Shown here piece by piece: positions 22,325 through 32,356 of a stretch of 64,000 nt of DNA (the stretch's first letter is position 1; the number at the start of each line of letters is the position of its first letter). The notes beneath the pieces were generated by a model. That model had not been told where the DNA came from and searched no databases. It saw only the letters and a program-made list of their open reading frames with translations. The position numbers and the translations under genes are program-made. The DNA lies in NCBI GenBank assembly GCA_030522415.1, contig CM060104.1:26384325-26448324 (forward strand), given 5' to 3'. This DNA is from Channallabes apus. Its lineage: Eukaryota > Chordata > Actinopteri > Siluriformes > Clariidae.

Positions 22325-22548
22325 AAGTGTGTGTGTAATTGGTACACACACTCACTCATCTTCTATACCACTTTATCCTGTCTTCAGGGTCACAGGGACC
22401 TATCCCAGGAGACTTAGGGCACGAGGCAGGGTACACCCTGGACAGGGTGCCAGTCCTTCACAGGGCACACACACACATACTATGGGCAATTTAGGGGGCC
22501 AATTAGGCTAACCTGCATATCTTTGGGACTATGGGAGTAAACTGGAGT
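22325..22548. repeat. Fish interspersed repeat with CA run
   Basis: Blocks such as CACTCATCTTCTATACCACT, GGGTACACCCTGGACAGGG and TGCATATCTTTGGGACTATG fit a common fish SINE-like repeat related in its 3' part to the one at 13565-13885, in the opposite orientation. The name is unknown. Confidence 0.5.
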
Positions 22549-22549
22549 A

Positions 22550-23220
22550 TTCAATTCAATTCAATTTATCTCAAAACAGCTTTACACAATCAAAAGAATT
22601 ATTTAAGTTTGTATGGAATGTGAACGTGTATGATTCAAAATGGTCAAATAGTCCCTGGTGAGCAAGCCGCGGGCGGCAGTGGCAAGGAAATACTCCCTGA
22701 GATGGTAATAGGAAGAAACCTTGAGAGGAACCAGACTCAACAGGGAACCCATCCTCATCTGGGTGAAACAGATAGCAGGAAATGATCTGGATTCATACAG
22801 TGTGTTAGGTGGCAGGCAGTTTAGCTATAATAGTTGATGTTAATTGATGTTAAAATGGAGTCCAGGTAGTTATTGGAGACTCCGATAGACTTGTAGAAAG
22901 TTCCAGTCCTGAACTATCGAATTGTCAAGTCCTCAGAGAAACAGCTGCTAACACCAGTCGAGGCCAGAACCATCTGATAGAGAGAATCATCCCCAGGCAC
23001 CAAACGTGTCAAAGAGACACACGGGGCACACATGGGGACGAGACCTCCAACCAGAAGCGGGGCACCAGGATGGATCAGACAGGTCCGGAAGGCAGAGGGA
23101 GTCTGGATCACTGGCAGCTCAGGGATGACATGTGTAGCTCGACAGAGAGAGAGAGAGGAAGAGTTAAAGGGGGAGACAGGGGGAGAAAGGAAAGAGAAAG
23201 TGGGGGAGAAAGAGAAGAAG
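22550..23220. repeat. Interspersed repeat family R1, copy 2 (longer)
   Basis: Shares with 10660-11070 the blocks GAACCAGACTCAACAGGGA, CCCATCCTCA and ATGGAGTCCAG, and continues further (GAGACACACGGGGCACA, GGACGAGACCTCCAACC) to a GAGAGA run near 23145. Frames of 70-130 codons here come from repeat sequence and have no motif support. Confidence 0.55.
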
Positions 23221-23299
23221 GAGAGATGGCAGTTACAGTGGGAGCCACGCCAAATAGCGGCGACCGTGCAAACGACGTGTGAATGGCGTGTGACTGCCC

Positions 23300-23557
23300 T
23301 ATGCACGCCGTAATCCCCCCCTCCCTTTTCTGTCAGAAAGGTGTGTCAAGATTTCACAGTAAACACGCCCATTCAAGCCCTATTTATTCATTTACCTGGT
23401 GTCACCACTAGATGGTGCTTCGTTCTCAAGAACACGTTAAAACAAGCCAGCTGCGCTGAGTTGCAATCACGTGATTTTAACAACCCGCCTCCACCCCCGC
23501 CGAACTGACGCTACCAAACTACAGAGATTGAGATGGCGGCTTAACGGACTATTCGTG
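23300..23557 (+). promoter_or_regulatory. CpG-bearing promoter-like region with a first exon
   Basis: After AT-rich surroundings this stretch turns GC-rich with many CpG. At 23529-23540 lies GAGATGGCGGCT, which fits the YY1 site that often sits at transcription starts. It ends in a good donor (GTG then GTAAGT at 23558). The ATG inside the YY1-like site opens only a three-codon frame (M-A-A-stop). No direct evidence of transcription. Confidence 0.4.
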
Positions 23558-24900
23558 GTAAGTGATGTTTTATTTTATAAAAAGTGTTTGGGGTAGTTTA
23601 CAGTTTATTTCCCAGTTTAGTTTTTTATTGGCCGTTTTAAATATCACTGGCAGCACCAGCAGTGGTCAGATGTGACTTTAGAGAACTTAATGGTCTGTTT
23701 ACCAAGTCTGGAGTTAACATTACAGCTTACTGTCAGTGTCACAAACTTACAATGTCACTCCACTTTAACTCAAAAACATGCTCAAGCTTCGAAAATACTA
23801 TTAATGTTCCTATTACAAGAGCTGCACTACCCGATGAAGAGTGTTTGTGCTCTCTGTAAATACTGAGAGAATCTCACCGCGTGTTGTCTGGATAAATTCA
23901 CCGGTTATTTATTCTTTGGTTAAGAGTTAATCTGCAGGTTATTTCTGTGACTGGAATATAATGTGATGCAGTTCATGAGGGACACAGACTGAGGGTAGCT
24001 GTACAGGAGCTAGTAACGCTCATAACCCCGTTTATATTTTATCCACTTTGGTCGTGACTTTCCGCGGTAGCGCGAGCGCTTAGTTAACGAGCTGAATAAA
24101 AACACTGAAATGTTTATTAGTTAAGGAGGAGGAGGGGGGAGGTGTGTGTGTGTGTGGGGGGGGCTTCAGTAAGTTATAGTTTGGTTTCAGGGATGAACTA
24201 ATGCTCATATACGAGTGTTATATCGCTTAACTTATTCGTATGAGAAGCGCATTAAGTAAATTCCCGGTTAATTTAATTCAGACGATAATACAGACAGACC
24301 GCGGTTAACACTAACAAAGTTCACTGGTTAACATTAGCACAGGCAGTTTATTTACATTCCAGAATTCCCAAAACAGTATTTTACACACTCTGTGGTAAAT
24401 AGGTTTATTAATATATTTTATATTTATTACAACTAGATGTTCTGTGAAGTTTATTTGTCTTTGTCTTCACTAAATTCTCCTGTTGTCTTTAAGCAGAGCT
24501 CCGCTGTGGAGGATTGGGGGGTCAGACGGCTGACGGCTGGCCTTTTGGAGCTACAGTACTGGAGGACCCTGAACAAGCTGTTGAGGGAGCTGTAGGAGGG
24601 ATGACGTCACAGTCCGACAGCTTTAGAATGATGTTTGGTCAGGTCTACTGTATATTCTGAACATAGAACTGCAAAATGTCTGATACAGTACTTTAGGGGG
24701 AAACAAAGACTTAAACTGTTCCATGTTTAATAGTTTTGATATTTTAATATAAAAGACCTATAGATAGAGACTTATAAGGAGGTGGTGTATCCGGGTAGTT
24801 TAATGAACTTTAAGCAAAAAGACAACATGTATTCACCTGTTTTATATAAATTACAGTTTTAACTTTGACTAGTTTTGGAAAAATAAATTGAATTCTTAAA
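23500..24900 (+). ncRNA. Possible two-exon non-coding transcript
   Basis: Candidate exon 1 ends at 23557 with a GTAAGT donor. A candidate acceptor (TGTCTTTAAGCAG) ends at 24496. The second exon would run to the AATAAA at 24882-24887. No long frame is present in the joined sequence. Most of the intron (23560-24490) holds nothing else I recognise. The proposal rests on splice-site and promoter appearance alone. Confidence 0.25.
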
Positions 24901-25872
24901 GTCATGTTTGCGTGTTTTAATTTTGGGGGATTGTTTGGGTATTTAAAAACCATTTAGTTGAACCAACAACTTCAATGGGCAAAAAATGGGACACAACTTT
25001 GTTTTAACCCTCTGAGGTCCGGGGTGATTTTGGGGCCCTTGAGATGTTTGGACATGCTCTGATATTTGTGCTTTTTTCAGCTACTTATAATATATTATTG
25101 ACCAACCTGTATTTTTCTTGTAATCAGTACAAACTGTTCTACAATAATACGTGACCAAAATTAATGTACGTGTTTGCATTTTTTAGGAAAAAATTTTTAT
25201 GACGACCGTTATAGTAAGACCGCCCACGTCGGTTAGTAAGGCCATGAAACTCATACAGACAATTTGTTCACAAGACATTGTTTCACAAGGGCTGGTGGAC
25301 TAGTGTTTTTGCTTCAAAATGATGTGAAAATGATCTTGTTTACTTGCTCACAGAAAACAATATAGTGATTAACACTTTTTAAGTCACTTTTTGAGTGTAA
25401 AGGGTCTATGCGAGAAGGCGTGATCTATCATTACTAATGCAGTGATTCACACCTGAGAAGACAAAGGCCTGCATACTGATCTGCATAATGAGCCATCAGA
25501 CAGGTATGTGACAGAGAGAGGAGAGTTACAAGAAAGAATCTGAGGATAAAATAAGTTTATATACTTTCAGTGTTTAGGTCATTTGAGAATGTATTTGACA
25601 CACACAAAAAAATCTTGAGATTCATTTGTGAGTTCAGTTAAACAGTTTATTAGGAACAATCAAAGTTGACTTTTTAGCAGCATTACTGCAGTCACCATGA
25701 CAGAAAATATAGCTAACAATAATATATAAAATTATATATATATAAAACAACAACAGCTCTTTGTAATTACCAGAACAAATGACTTTACCAATACTGTACT
25801 ACATTTTTTCTACAATACACTACAGTTTACTATGATGAATATACAGTATTGTATTATCGATTTATATAATAT

Positions 25873-27813
25873 TGTAGCGTTTTTCGACGCTAGCAGGGAT
25901 CTTGGAGGACGAGTGAGCTTACTTGCTCCCCAATGCAAATGGCTGGGGAGTAGTTTATTACTCTCAGCACAAGCACACATACACAGGTCAAGCACACACA
26001 TACACGCACCCAACTTGGCCGAAGCCACTAACCTAAACACCCCTCTCTCTCATGGTAGAGACAGAGAAAACCCCCGCAAAGCATGACGGTCGTCAGCCGC
26101 CGCCCCGCCCACGCCAAACTGCCCCCACCCGAGCTGTGACCGTCCCCAGTCACCATGACTCTCAGTCTTGGAGGCGTGAAGGCGGTCGGCGCTGTGCACG
26201 CCGGGGTCCTTTTGTGGAGAAGCACATTGTCCCGGAGGCGGTCCGGCCTCCGCAGAATTCGCTGTCTCGCCGGCGTGCGGCTGGAAAGGCGCAAGACGGT
26301 CTCGGTGGAGCAACACTCGTGCCCGCCCCGCAAACCGCACCCGGTAGATGAACTCGGCGAGCTGAGCTAGTACCGTACAGGGGCCCACCCAGTGAGACGT
26401 GAGCTTGGGTGAACGCCCTCTCTTCCTTCCGGAACACACCCACACCTGCTCACCAGCAGCAAAGCCTTGCCCCTGGCTGTGAGTGTCCACGCCCACACGC
26501 TCCACAGGTGCCCCTACCCGTAAGTCCTGCAGCGGTGCCCGCGAGCGCTGGGTGGGGCCCTTCTTTGCCGTGTAGTGCCGTTCACTGTCCCGCTGCGGCG
26601 CAAGCGAAATGACTGCGGGCGATGCTCTCGGCGAGGGAGTAACTCTGCACACGCGCTCTTCACCTCGCTCGCAGTACCGACGACGCGCTTTGCTGCCCGG
26701 ATGTTCACCTGGCAGGACCACTGGCGCTCGTCCGATGGCTGCTGGGGTACGCTGTCCCTCAGTCCTAGGAACGTTGCCTCGGCATCGCCTCGAAACCCCA
26801 GAGACTTTTCCATTGTCTAGCCGTGACGGGTAGCCCTGTCCCCGGCTAGAATCACCTACCGAGTGCCCCCGAGCTGCGGGCGGTCGCTCGGCTCTTTCGC
26901 CGTGATGCACGCAGTTGTGGGTTCAGCGCGCTGTGCTGCGCGTAGCGCCTCAGTGAGGGAAGCTGGTGCTGCTAACCTGATGTGCTCACGGAGCTGCGGC
27001 GGTCGGAGCCCTCGAAGAAAAGCGGGAAACGCTAGCTGCTCTTGTTTATTCGGCTCGCACTCTGGATAACCCCGGCGCGCCAGGCCTCTTAAGTCCATGG
27101 CGAACGCGCCCAGTGGCTCTGACACGCGCTGCTCGCAAACCGCCAGCTCCTCGCACGCTGCTTCTTGACGAAGCTTTGCCCAGTCCTTCCAATCATCGGC
27201 CCGGAGGTCTTCCAGTGCCCGGAGCGCGGCGCCCTTCAGCGAGAGTGCAACCCTTACGGCCGTTTCCGCCGCAGACCAGCCTGCGAAGTCGGCGACTAGC
27301 TCCACTTGGGCGAAGAACGCGTAGGGCTCGACGGCACGGAGCTGAAGCTTGCTCCGACACTTGCGCAGCGTCTACGTTGGGCTCCGCTCCGAGATCCAGT
27401 GCCGGGATCCTCATCTCGCTGCTCCGCTTTCGTTGTGCTGGCACTGGTTCCGTCCGGGAGATGCTTCTTCCGGAGTCGTGCTGCAACTCGGCGGCCCTCC
27501 TGAATCTTTCGCAGGTCCTCCACCGTTCGCTCCAACTCGAAAACCTCCATCCCACTTCTGACACCAATGTAGCGTTTTTCGACGCTAGTAGGGATCTTGG
27601 AGGACGAGTGAGCTTACTTGCTCCCCAATGCAAATGGCTGGGGAGTAGTTTATTACTCTCAGCACAAGCACACATACACAAGTCAAGCACACACATACAC
27701 GCACCCAACGTAGCCGAAGCCACTAACCTAAACACCCCTCTCTCTCATGGTAGAGACAGAGAAAACCCCCGCAAAGCATGACGGTCGTCAGCCGCCGCCC
27801 CGCCCACGCCACA
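25873..27813 (-). mobile_element. Non-autonomous Ty3/gypsy-like LTR element, copy 1
   Basis: 246-bp LTRs at 25873-26118 and 27568-27813, flanked by the 4-bp repeat ATAT (25869-25872, 27814-27817). On the minus strand the inner edge of the 5' LTR is followed by TTGGTGTCAGAAGTGGGA, the likely primer-binding site. A purine-rich GGGTGGGGGCAG precedes the other LTR. The body encodes a Gag joined to an integrase tail, now broken. It has the same architecture as copy 2 at 36935-38905. Confidence 0.92.
26050..27560 (-). pseudogene. Gag/integrase-tail fusion of LTR element 1, broken
   Basis: Three overlapping minus-strand frames cover what is one frame in copy 2. 27550-27296 carries the coiled-coil-like start (ELERTVEDLRKIQEGRRVAA). 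27305-26856 carries the Gag core (AFAMDLRGLARRGYPECE). 26910-26050 carries the integrase C-terminal tail (GEQVWVCSGRKRGRSPKL and HRDRLAPFQPH). Protease, reverse transcriptase, RNase H and integrase core are absent. Deletions relative to copy 2 lie in the first part of Gag. Confidence 0.85.
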
Positions 27814-28017
27814 ATATAGTTATATTAAACTAACATCTATGATATACTGAATGTGAACTTAGTCGTGGTTCTCCAGTGAAACTGAACGACACTCACGTGA
27901 CTTTCTTGTGCACGGTGCCGGTGATGCAGAAAATTGAAACTTGAAGAATACAATCATTCACAAACAGCTGGTGAACAATTTGACCATCTGAAACACAGTC
28001 TAAACAATACAAAACAC

Positions 28018-28020
<3 letters not shown>

Positions 28021-28091
<71 letters not shown>
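28021..28091. repeat. (TA)n microsatellite
   Basis: About 70 bp of TA with one ACATA interruption. Confidence 0.95.
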
Positions 28092-28093
<2 letters not shown>

Positions 28094-28254
28094 ATAAATA
28101 ATACTTTAGACAGATCGTAATCAGATTTTATTGCGGGCTTTGTAAGTAGCGTGCATATTTCATATTTTAACCAATTTTACTCTCGCTGGTATTTAGTATT
28201 TTCCAAATGTACATATAAAATATAGAGCAGTGATGATGAGAATAAAAGACTTAC

Positions 28255-28409
28255 TCGTCAGGAATTACATCCTCCGTTGAGTCCAGATGTTGTTCAAAAT
28301 AAAGACGTTCCTCGTCTGAGTCTTGCTCTTCCTCTGATGAGAAAGTAAATTCTTCATCGCTGTCCAGAGTCATCTGAAGCGCTTCTTCACCCGTGTAGCG
28401 TGACATCAT
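28255..28409 (-). pseudogene. piggyBac transposase first exon (acidic N-terminus)
   Basis: The ATG at 28409 opens 51 codons ending in a GTAAGT donor (phase 2). The peptide MMSRYTGEEALQMTLDSDEE and the following EEEQDSDEER stretch are strongly acidic, as is usual for the N-terminus of piggyBac-family transposases. The remaining exons are not found downstream (to about 27820), so this is a remnant, or an exon used by a derived transcript. Confidence 0.5.
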
Positions 28410-28823
28410 TCAAACGCGCAGAAACAGTAAGTAAGTCTATGATGAAGCTTGTTGTTTTATGCCCTGGGGGTGTGTACGGTGATTACCTGCCTCACCTCAG
28501 TTCATTTCCATATGAACAGCGCGCGCGCAGGGAGGCGGGAGCGCATTAGCTGTAATGAGCCGATACAGGAGAATCTGTACCACTCCTTACTTTCATACGG
28601 ATTACATAAAAACAGATTATTTGTTTTCACTGTGACTTGCATCATTTAAAAGTAGACCATTTAAGCTTTCTATAGATATATTTCTCATGTCTGTCTGTGC
28701 AGTATTTGCGGAGTTTCAGTTCATTTTAGTGATGTGTTTCAAAAAGATTTTCGCGGAGACTGAGATGGCTGAAAGCGCACCCGGTTTAATTTATTTATTT
28801 TATTAATGCACAAAGTTTTATTT

Positions 28824-29025
28824 TTAACATTTACATTTAGGCATTTGGCAGACGCTCTTATCCAGAGCGACTTACATTTTTATCTCATTACACATCTGAG
28901 CAGTTGAGGGTTAAGGGCCTTGCTCAAGGGCCCAACAGTGGCAACTTGGTGGTTGTGGGGTTTGAACCTGGGATCTTCCGAACCGTAGTCCAACGCCTTA
29001 ACCACTGAGCTACCCCTGGCCCAGT
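28824..29025 (-). repeat. V-SINE
   Basis: Carries the V-SINE core CATTTGGCAGACGCTCTTAT followed by CCAGAGCGACTTACA. At its other end is a tRNA-like head readable on the minus strand (GGGTAGCTCAGTGGTTAAGG, then CAGGTTCAAACCCC as B box). A partial copy of the core lies at 58234-58294. Confidence 0.85.
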
Positions 29026-29384
29026 AACACAGTAACATCTGTGCATACAAAAAAGTAGACACTTTACAGATTCGATTAATATATAGATCTTGTCTGTACG
29101 ATCAAAACTGAAAGTGTAATTTAAGTTCTTATTGGCGTCATCAGGGGAAAACACCTCAAAACGCATATATGCGTTCGCGGACCTCAAAGTGTTAATATCA
29201 GATGAGGAAGAGAGCAAGAGAGTAGAAATAACTCCTTTATATATAAAATAATTCTAACATCATGTAAAATTATTTTAAACTGTTTTTTAAATATTTTTAA
29301 CTCTTGTCAAAGCTATACCCCACTTGTATTGTGAAGACACGCCCCATAGAACTGGGGGGCGGGTTCAGTAGAGGTCATTAACAT

Positions 29385-29558
29385 TTAAAGGAGCATTTAC
29401 TGAAATAGGTTGCTGAGAACAGAGCTACTTTTTACCAGATAAAAGTAATGTTTTTTTTACACAACAATTGAGAATTTTTAATTATATTACAAACTTTTCA
29501 TTAGGACCCTAAAGAATCATATTAACCTATGCAAAATTGAGACTGTATGTCCCTTTAA
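29385..29558. repeat. Short TTAAAGG-ended MITE-like repeat
   Basis: TTAAAGGAGCATTTAC on the left and ATGTCCCTTTAA on the right are imperfect inverted copies around about 170 bp. Only suggestive. Confidence 0.3.
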
Positions 29559-30605
29559 ATATATTTTAAATAAGCTACAAACAAAACAAATATGTTACTT
29601 TTGTCCTCAATTTATTTTCTTGTAGCACTTCCCTTTACCTGTATACCAGGACTCATTATGCAGGTCTTTGTCTTCACTGGTGTGAATTACAGCATTATTT
29701 ATGATTATTCATGCCTCCTCGCATACGGCCTTTCTAAACAAAAAGTGTAAATGAAGATATTATTTTGTATAAATGAGTAAGCAGGACGATTATCACATCA
29801 TTTTGAAGTAGAAACTCCAGGCTACAAGAACCACAAAAGTCTTGTACACAAATGTTATTAATGTGTTTTGTGACCTTATTTCTGTGATTTTTTTTGTTGT
29901 TTTCAATAATTACGCTTAACTGTAATTTTCTCAAAAATACAAACTTGTAAACACATGCTGGTCACATATTACTGTCACCCAGGTTGTGCAGAATACAGTG
30001 TAAACAGACTTTAGCCATTTACAGTCTTATTCAAAAGTTTGGGCACCCCATTGATGAATAACAGATTTTGATGAAATTTTAATTGACAAGTTGTTAACAC
30101 AGTCTCTCTTGGAAATGGAAAAAAAAATGCACAATATTTTCAGCAAACATTGATGCATAGTTACTTCTTATGCCATAAACTGAACAAAAATAAAAACATT
30201 ATTATGGCACTGTGCAAAAGTTTGGGCACCCTAAGTGTTCCAGAGTCTCAAATTCATTTTACAAGGTTTCAGACATTAATCAGCTCATTAGATCTGATGC
30301 ATGGCAACAGCTTTATGAATGCTTTGACTCTCCAAACCTTGTGCACACACTTGCGGACACTCAACAACCATGGGTTCTGCATCTAATCATCTGTGCAAGA
30401 CTCTGGAAATTAAAGTTATTGATGCACATAATGCAGGAGAAGGCTACAAGAAGATAGCAAAGCGTTGTCAGCTTGCAGTTTCCACAGTGAGAAATGTAAT
30501 TAAGAGATGGCCGTTCAGGGGAACTGTGGAGATCATGATGAGAAGACCAAGATCTCTGAGAGAACTGCTCGTATGCTGGTTAGAAAGACAAATTAAAACT
30601 CCCAT
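29555..30605. repeat. Duplicated segment, copy B
   Basis: Counterpart of 15733-16788 in direct orientation. It ends just upstream of Ig exon 6. It keeps an uninterrupted version of the site where the DIRS element entered copy A. Confidence 0.8.
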
Positions 30606-30640
30606 TTGACTGCTGTATATACACATCATACAAATAGAAC
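30030..30640 (+). mobile_element. Tc1-like element, truncated
   Basis: CAAAAGTTTGGGCACCCC terminal sequence at 30033, repeated inside at 30217. An 80-codon transposase N-terminus (30370-30609) contains EIKVIDAHNAGEGYKKIAKR and STVRNVIKRW (helix-turn-helix). No catalytic domain follows. Confidence 0.72.
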
Positions 30641-30781
30641 CCGGACCTTGGAGATGTAAGGCGGCAGTGCTAGCTACTACACCCCGTGCTGCTTTTGGTG
30701 CACACACACATATATGGTATTTGTATTTGATCACACTCTGGCCTGTGTGTGTTTCTCTAATGCATCTGTTCTTCCTCTCAG

Positions 30782-31153
30782 AATTCAAGCTGGTCCACAG
30801 ATCTGAAGATGTTGGAAAGCCCTTTGGATCTGATAATGCATCTCACTGCATGTCTGCGGAGAAGGATTGTGATTTCACTTTGTTCTGTCACCTCTCTCCT
30901 AAAAGGAGTGCTGTTGCCATGGATATCAGGTGGTTTAAGGGGACAGACTGTATTTGTCTGTACCAGAACAGGCAGGTGAAAGTGGGGAAGGACTACGAGG
31001 GCAGAGTGAGTCTGTTCACTCACGAGCTGAAGGAAGGAAACGTGTCTCTGAAGCTAAGGAATGTTCAGTGGTCTGATAGTGAAGACTACAAGTGTGAAGT
31101 CACATATAGTGATGAAAAAATGGAAGCATCAATTAACTTAATACTACACCAAG
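30782..31153 (+). CDS. Ig V-set exon 6
   Basis: V-type Ig domain. Acceptor CTTCCTCTCAG ends at 30781; donor GTAAGG starts at 31154; phase 1 at both ends. Motifs: DFTLFCHLSPKRS, DIRWFKGTDCICLYQN, RVSLFTHELKEGNVSL, SDSEDYKCEV. The N-terminal part has two additional Cys (SHCMSAEKDCDF). Open frame. It is closest to exon 2 in the SPK(M/R)SAVAM segment and is followed by two micro-exons. Confidence 0.87.
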
Positions 31154-31415
31154 GTAAGGACACCAAATTTTCATTTTTTCCTTTTACAGTATGCAGACAC
31201 TGTAAAACTGACATGCAAAACAGGAAATTATCTTAAATACAGCCAGGTTCATTTAACATATCCCTAATGTAGAATAAACTTACAATAATTTTATTCTCTT
31301 AATCTGATATCAAGTTTTAAATTGTTATATTATTATGGAAGCTATCTATTTCTTATCATTTATTTCAAGCAAATACAAATGTACCTTTCTCTAACCTTAT
31401 TATTTCTCATTTTAG

Positions 31416-31430
31416 ATGACGCATTTTCTG
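31416..31430 (+). CDS. 15-nt micro-exon of the Ig gene
   Basis: Acceptor ATTTTAG ends at 31415; donor GTAAGA starts at 31431. Phase 1 gives D-A-F-S-G with the neighbours' bases. Such tiny symmetrical exons between the Ig domain and the tail are usual in butyrophilin and chicken B-G type genes. The length alone would not convince, but it is followed by a similar exon. Confidence 0.5.
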
Positions 31431-31652
31431 GTAAGAATCTTTGGAATATTTGTTTTATTGTATAAGTATGAATTACATTAACTCATATAGGAAGGCTTGA
31501 ACATTACATGAACATAAACATCCTTTTTGATTTGTCTTATTTAAGGAATAGGGATCATCAATTCATTATAAAAACTTGTATTCATGCAGCATTTTTGATG
31601 TTAAAATATTTATGCAAAATCACAAATTTTAATTCATTTCTTGAATTTACAG

Positions 31653-31688
31653 GAAAAATAGGTGATGATGATGATGATGACACACCTA
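31653..31688 (+). CDS. 36-nt micro-exon encoding an acidic hinge
   Basis: Acceptor GAATTTACAG ends at 31652; donor GTAAGC starts at 31689. Phase 1 reading is GKIGDDDDDDTPS, a stretch of six Asp built from a GAT repeat. Likely part of the stalk or the cytoplasmic tail. No transmembrane exon has been found near it. Confidence 0.5.
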
Positions 31689-31784
31689 GTAAGCCTTTTA
31701 TTTATTTATTTACATTTTTATTAAGCTCATTAATCTCTTTATTCTTTTTTAATACACATATAATCCCTATTTTTTTGTTAAGTA

Positions 31785-32230
31785 CAGTGGTACTGTACGA
31801 ATGCTCCGGCTTGGGAATGTTTTCAATTTTAGAACTAAAATTGCATTGGCATAAAAATAATTTTCGGCATACGAGTGACCGAGTCAGTTACAGTATGCAT
31901 ACTTTCTGTTGTGGGTACAGTACAACCAGTTCCTTGTACTTCCAGTATCTGATCAAAACTTGTTTGCATCAGTGGAAAGCCAAGTGAATAGTGTTTATTT
32001 ATTTATTTATTTATTAGCATTTTGTGTAAGATTTAGTAAAGACATAGCACCATGAGTCCTAAATATATTAGCAAGGATGGTAGCAAGAAGAAAAGGGAAC
32101 TGCTTTTAGATTCGATTCAATGCATTTACTTTTTATTTACTTTTGTTTGCTTTTATATGCAAAAATATTATTATTGTGTTGGAAATTGGTAATATTGGTA
32201 ATATTTTTGTGCGGCTGGGTTATTCGTATA
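31785..32230 (+). mobile_element. pogo/Tigger-type element fragment
   Basis: Starts at a TA with CAGTGGTACTGTACGAATGC and contains further TTCGGCATACGAGTG words, typical of Tigger-like terminal repeats. The ATG at 32052 opens MSPKYISKDGSKKKRELL, which resembles the start of Tigger-like transposases, then the frame is lost. The rest of the transposase is missing. Confidence 0.5.
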
Positions 32231-32356
32231 AAACAAAAAATGTGTATGACAAAGAAGCTACTTCTGAAGTTTATATAGCATGGACGTGACCAATCTCGTT
32301 TCCCAAAAAATTCAAGTTGCTAACTTTTTTTTGGATTGATTGAAGCATGATTTTAT

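Larger units (their letters stand above)
25008..29191 (-). mobile_element. piggyBac-type element 1 with an inserted LTR element
   Basis: TTAA lies on both sides (25004-25007 and 29192-29195), the piggyBac target. The ends are short inverted copies: CCCTCTGAGGTCC on the left and GGACCTCAAAGTG on the right. Only the first exon of a transposase remains (28409-28255). The LTR element 25873-27813 and a V-SINE (28824-29025) lie inside. Without both it would be about 2 kb. Confidence 0.7.

Noticed and set aside
22914..23306. 130-codon minus-strand frame, and plus-strand frames over the same DNA
   Set aside because: They fall in an interspersed repeat and a low-complexity GA-rich stretch; several frames are open by composition.
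26052..27781. Long plus-strand frames over the LTR elements (also 37119-38628)
   Set aside because: GC-rich shadow frames opposite the minus-strand Gag; they lack motifs.
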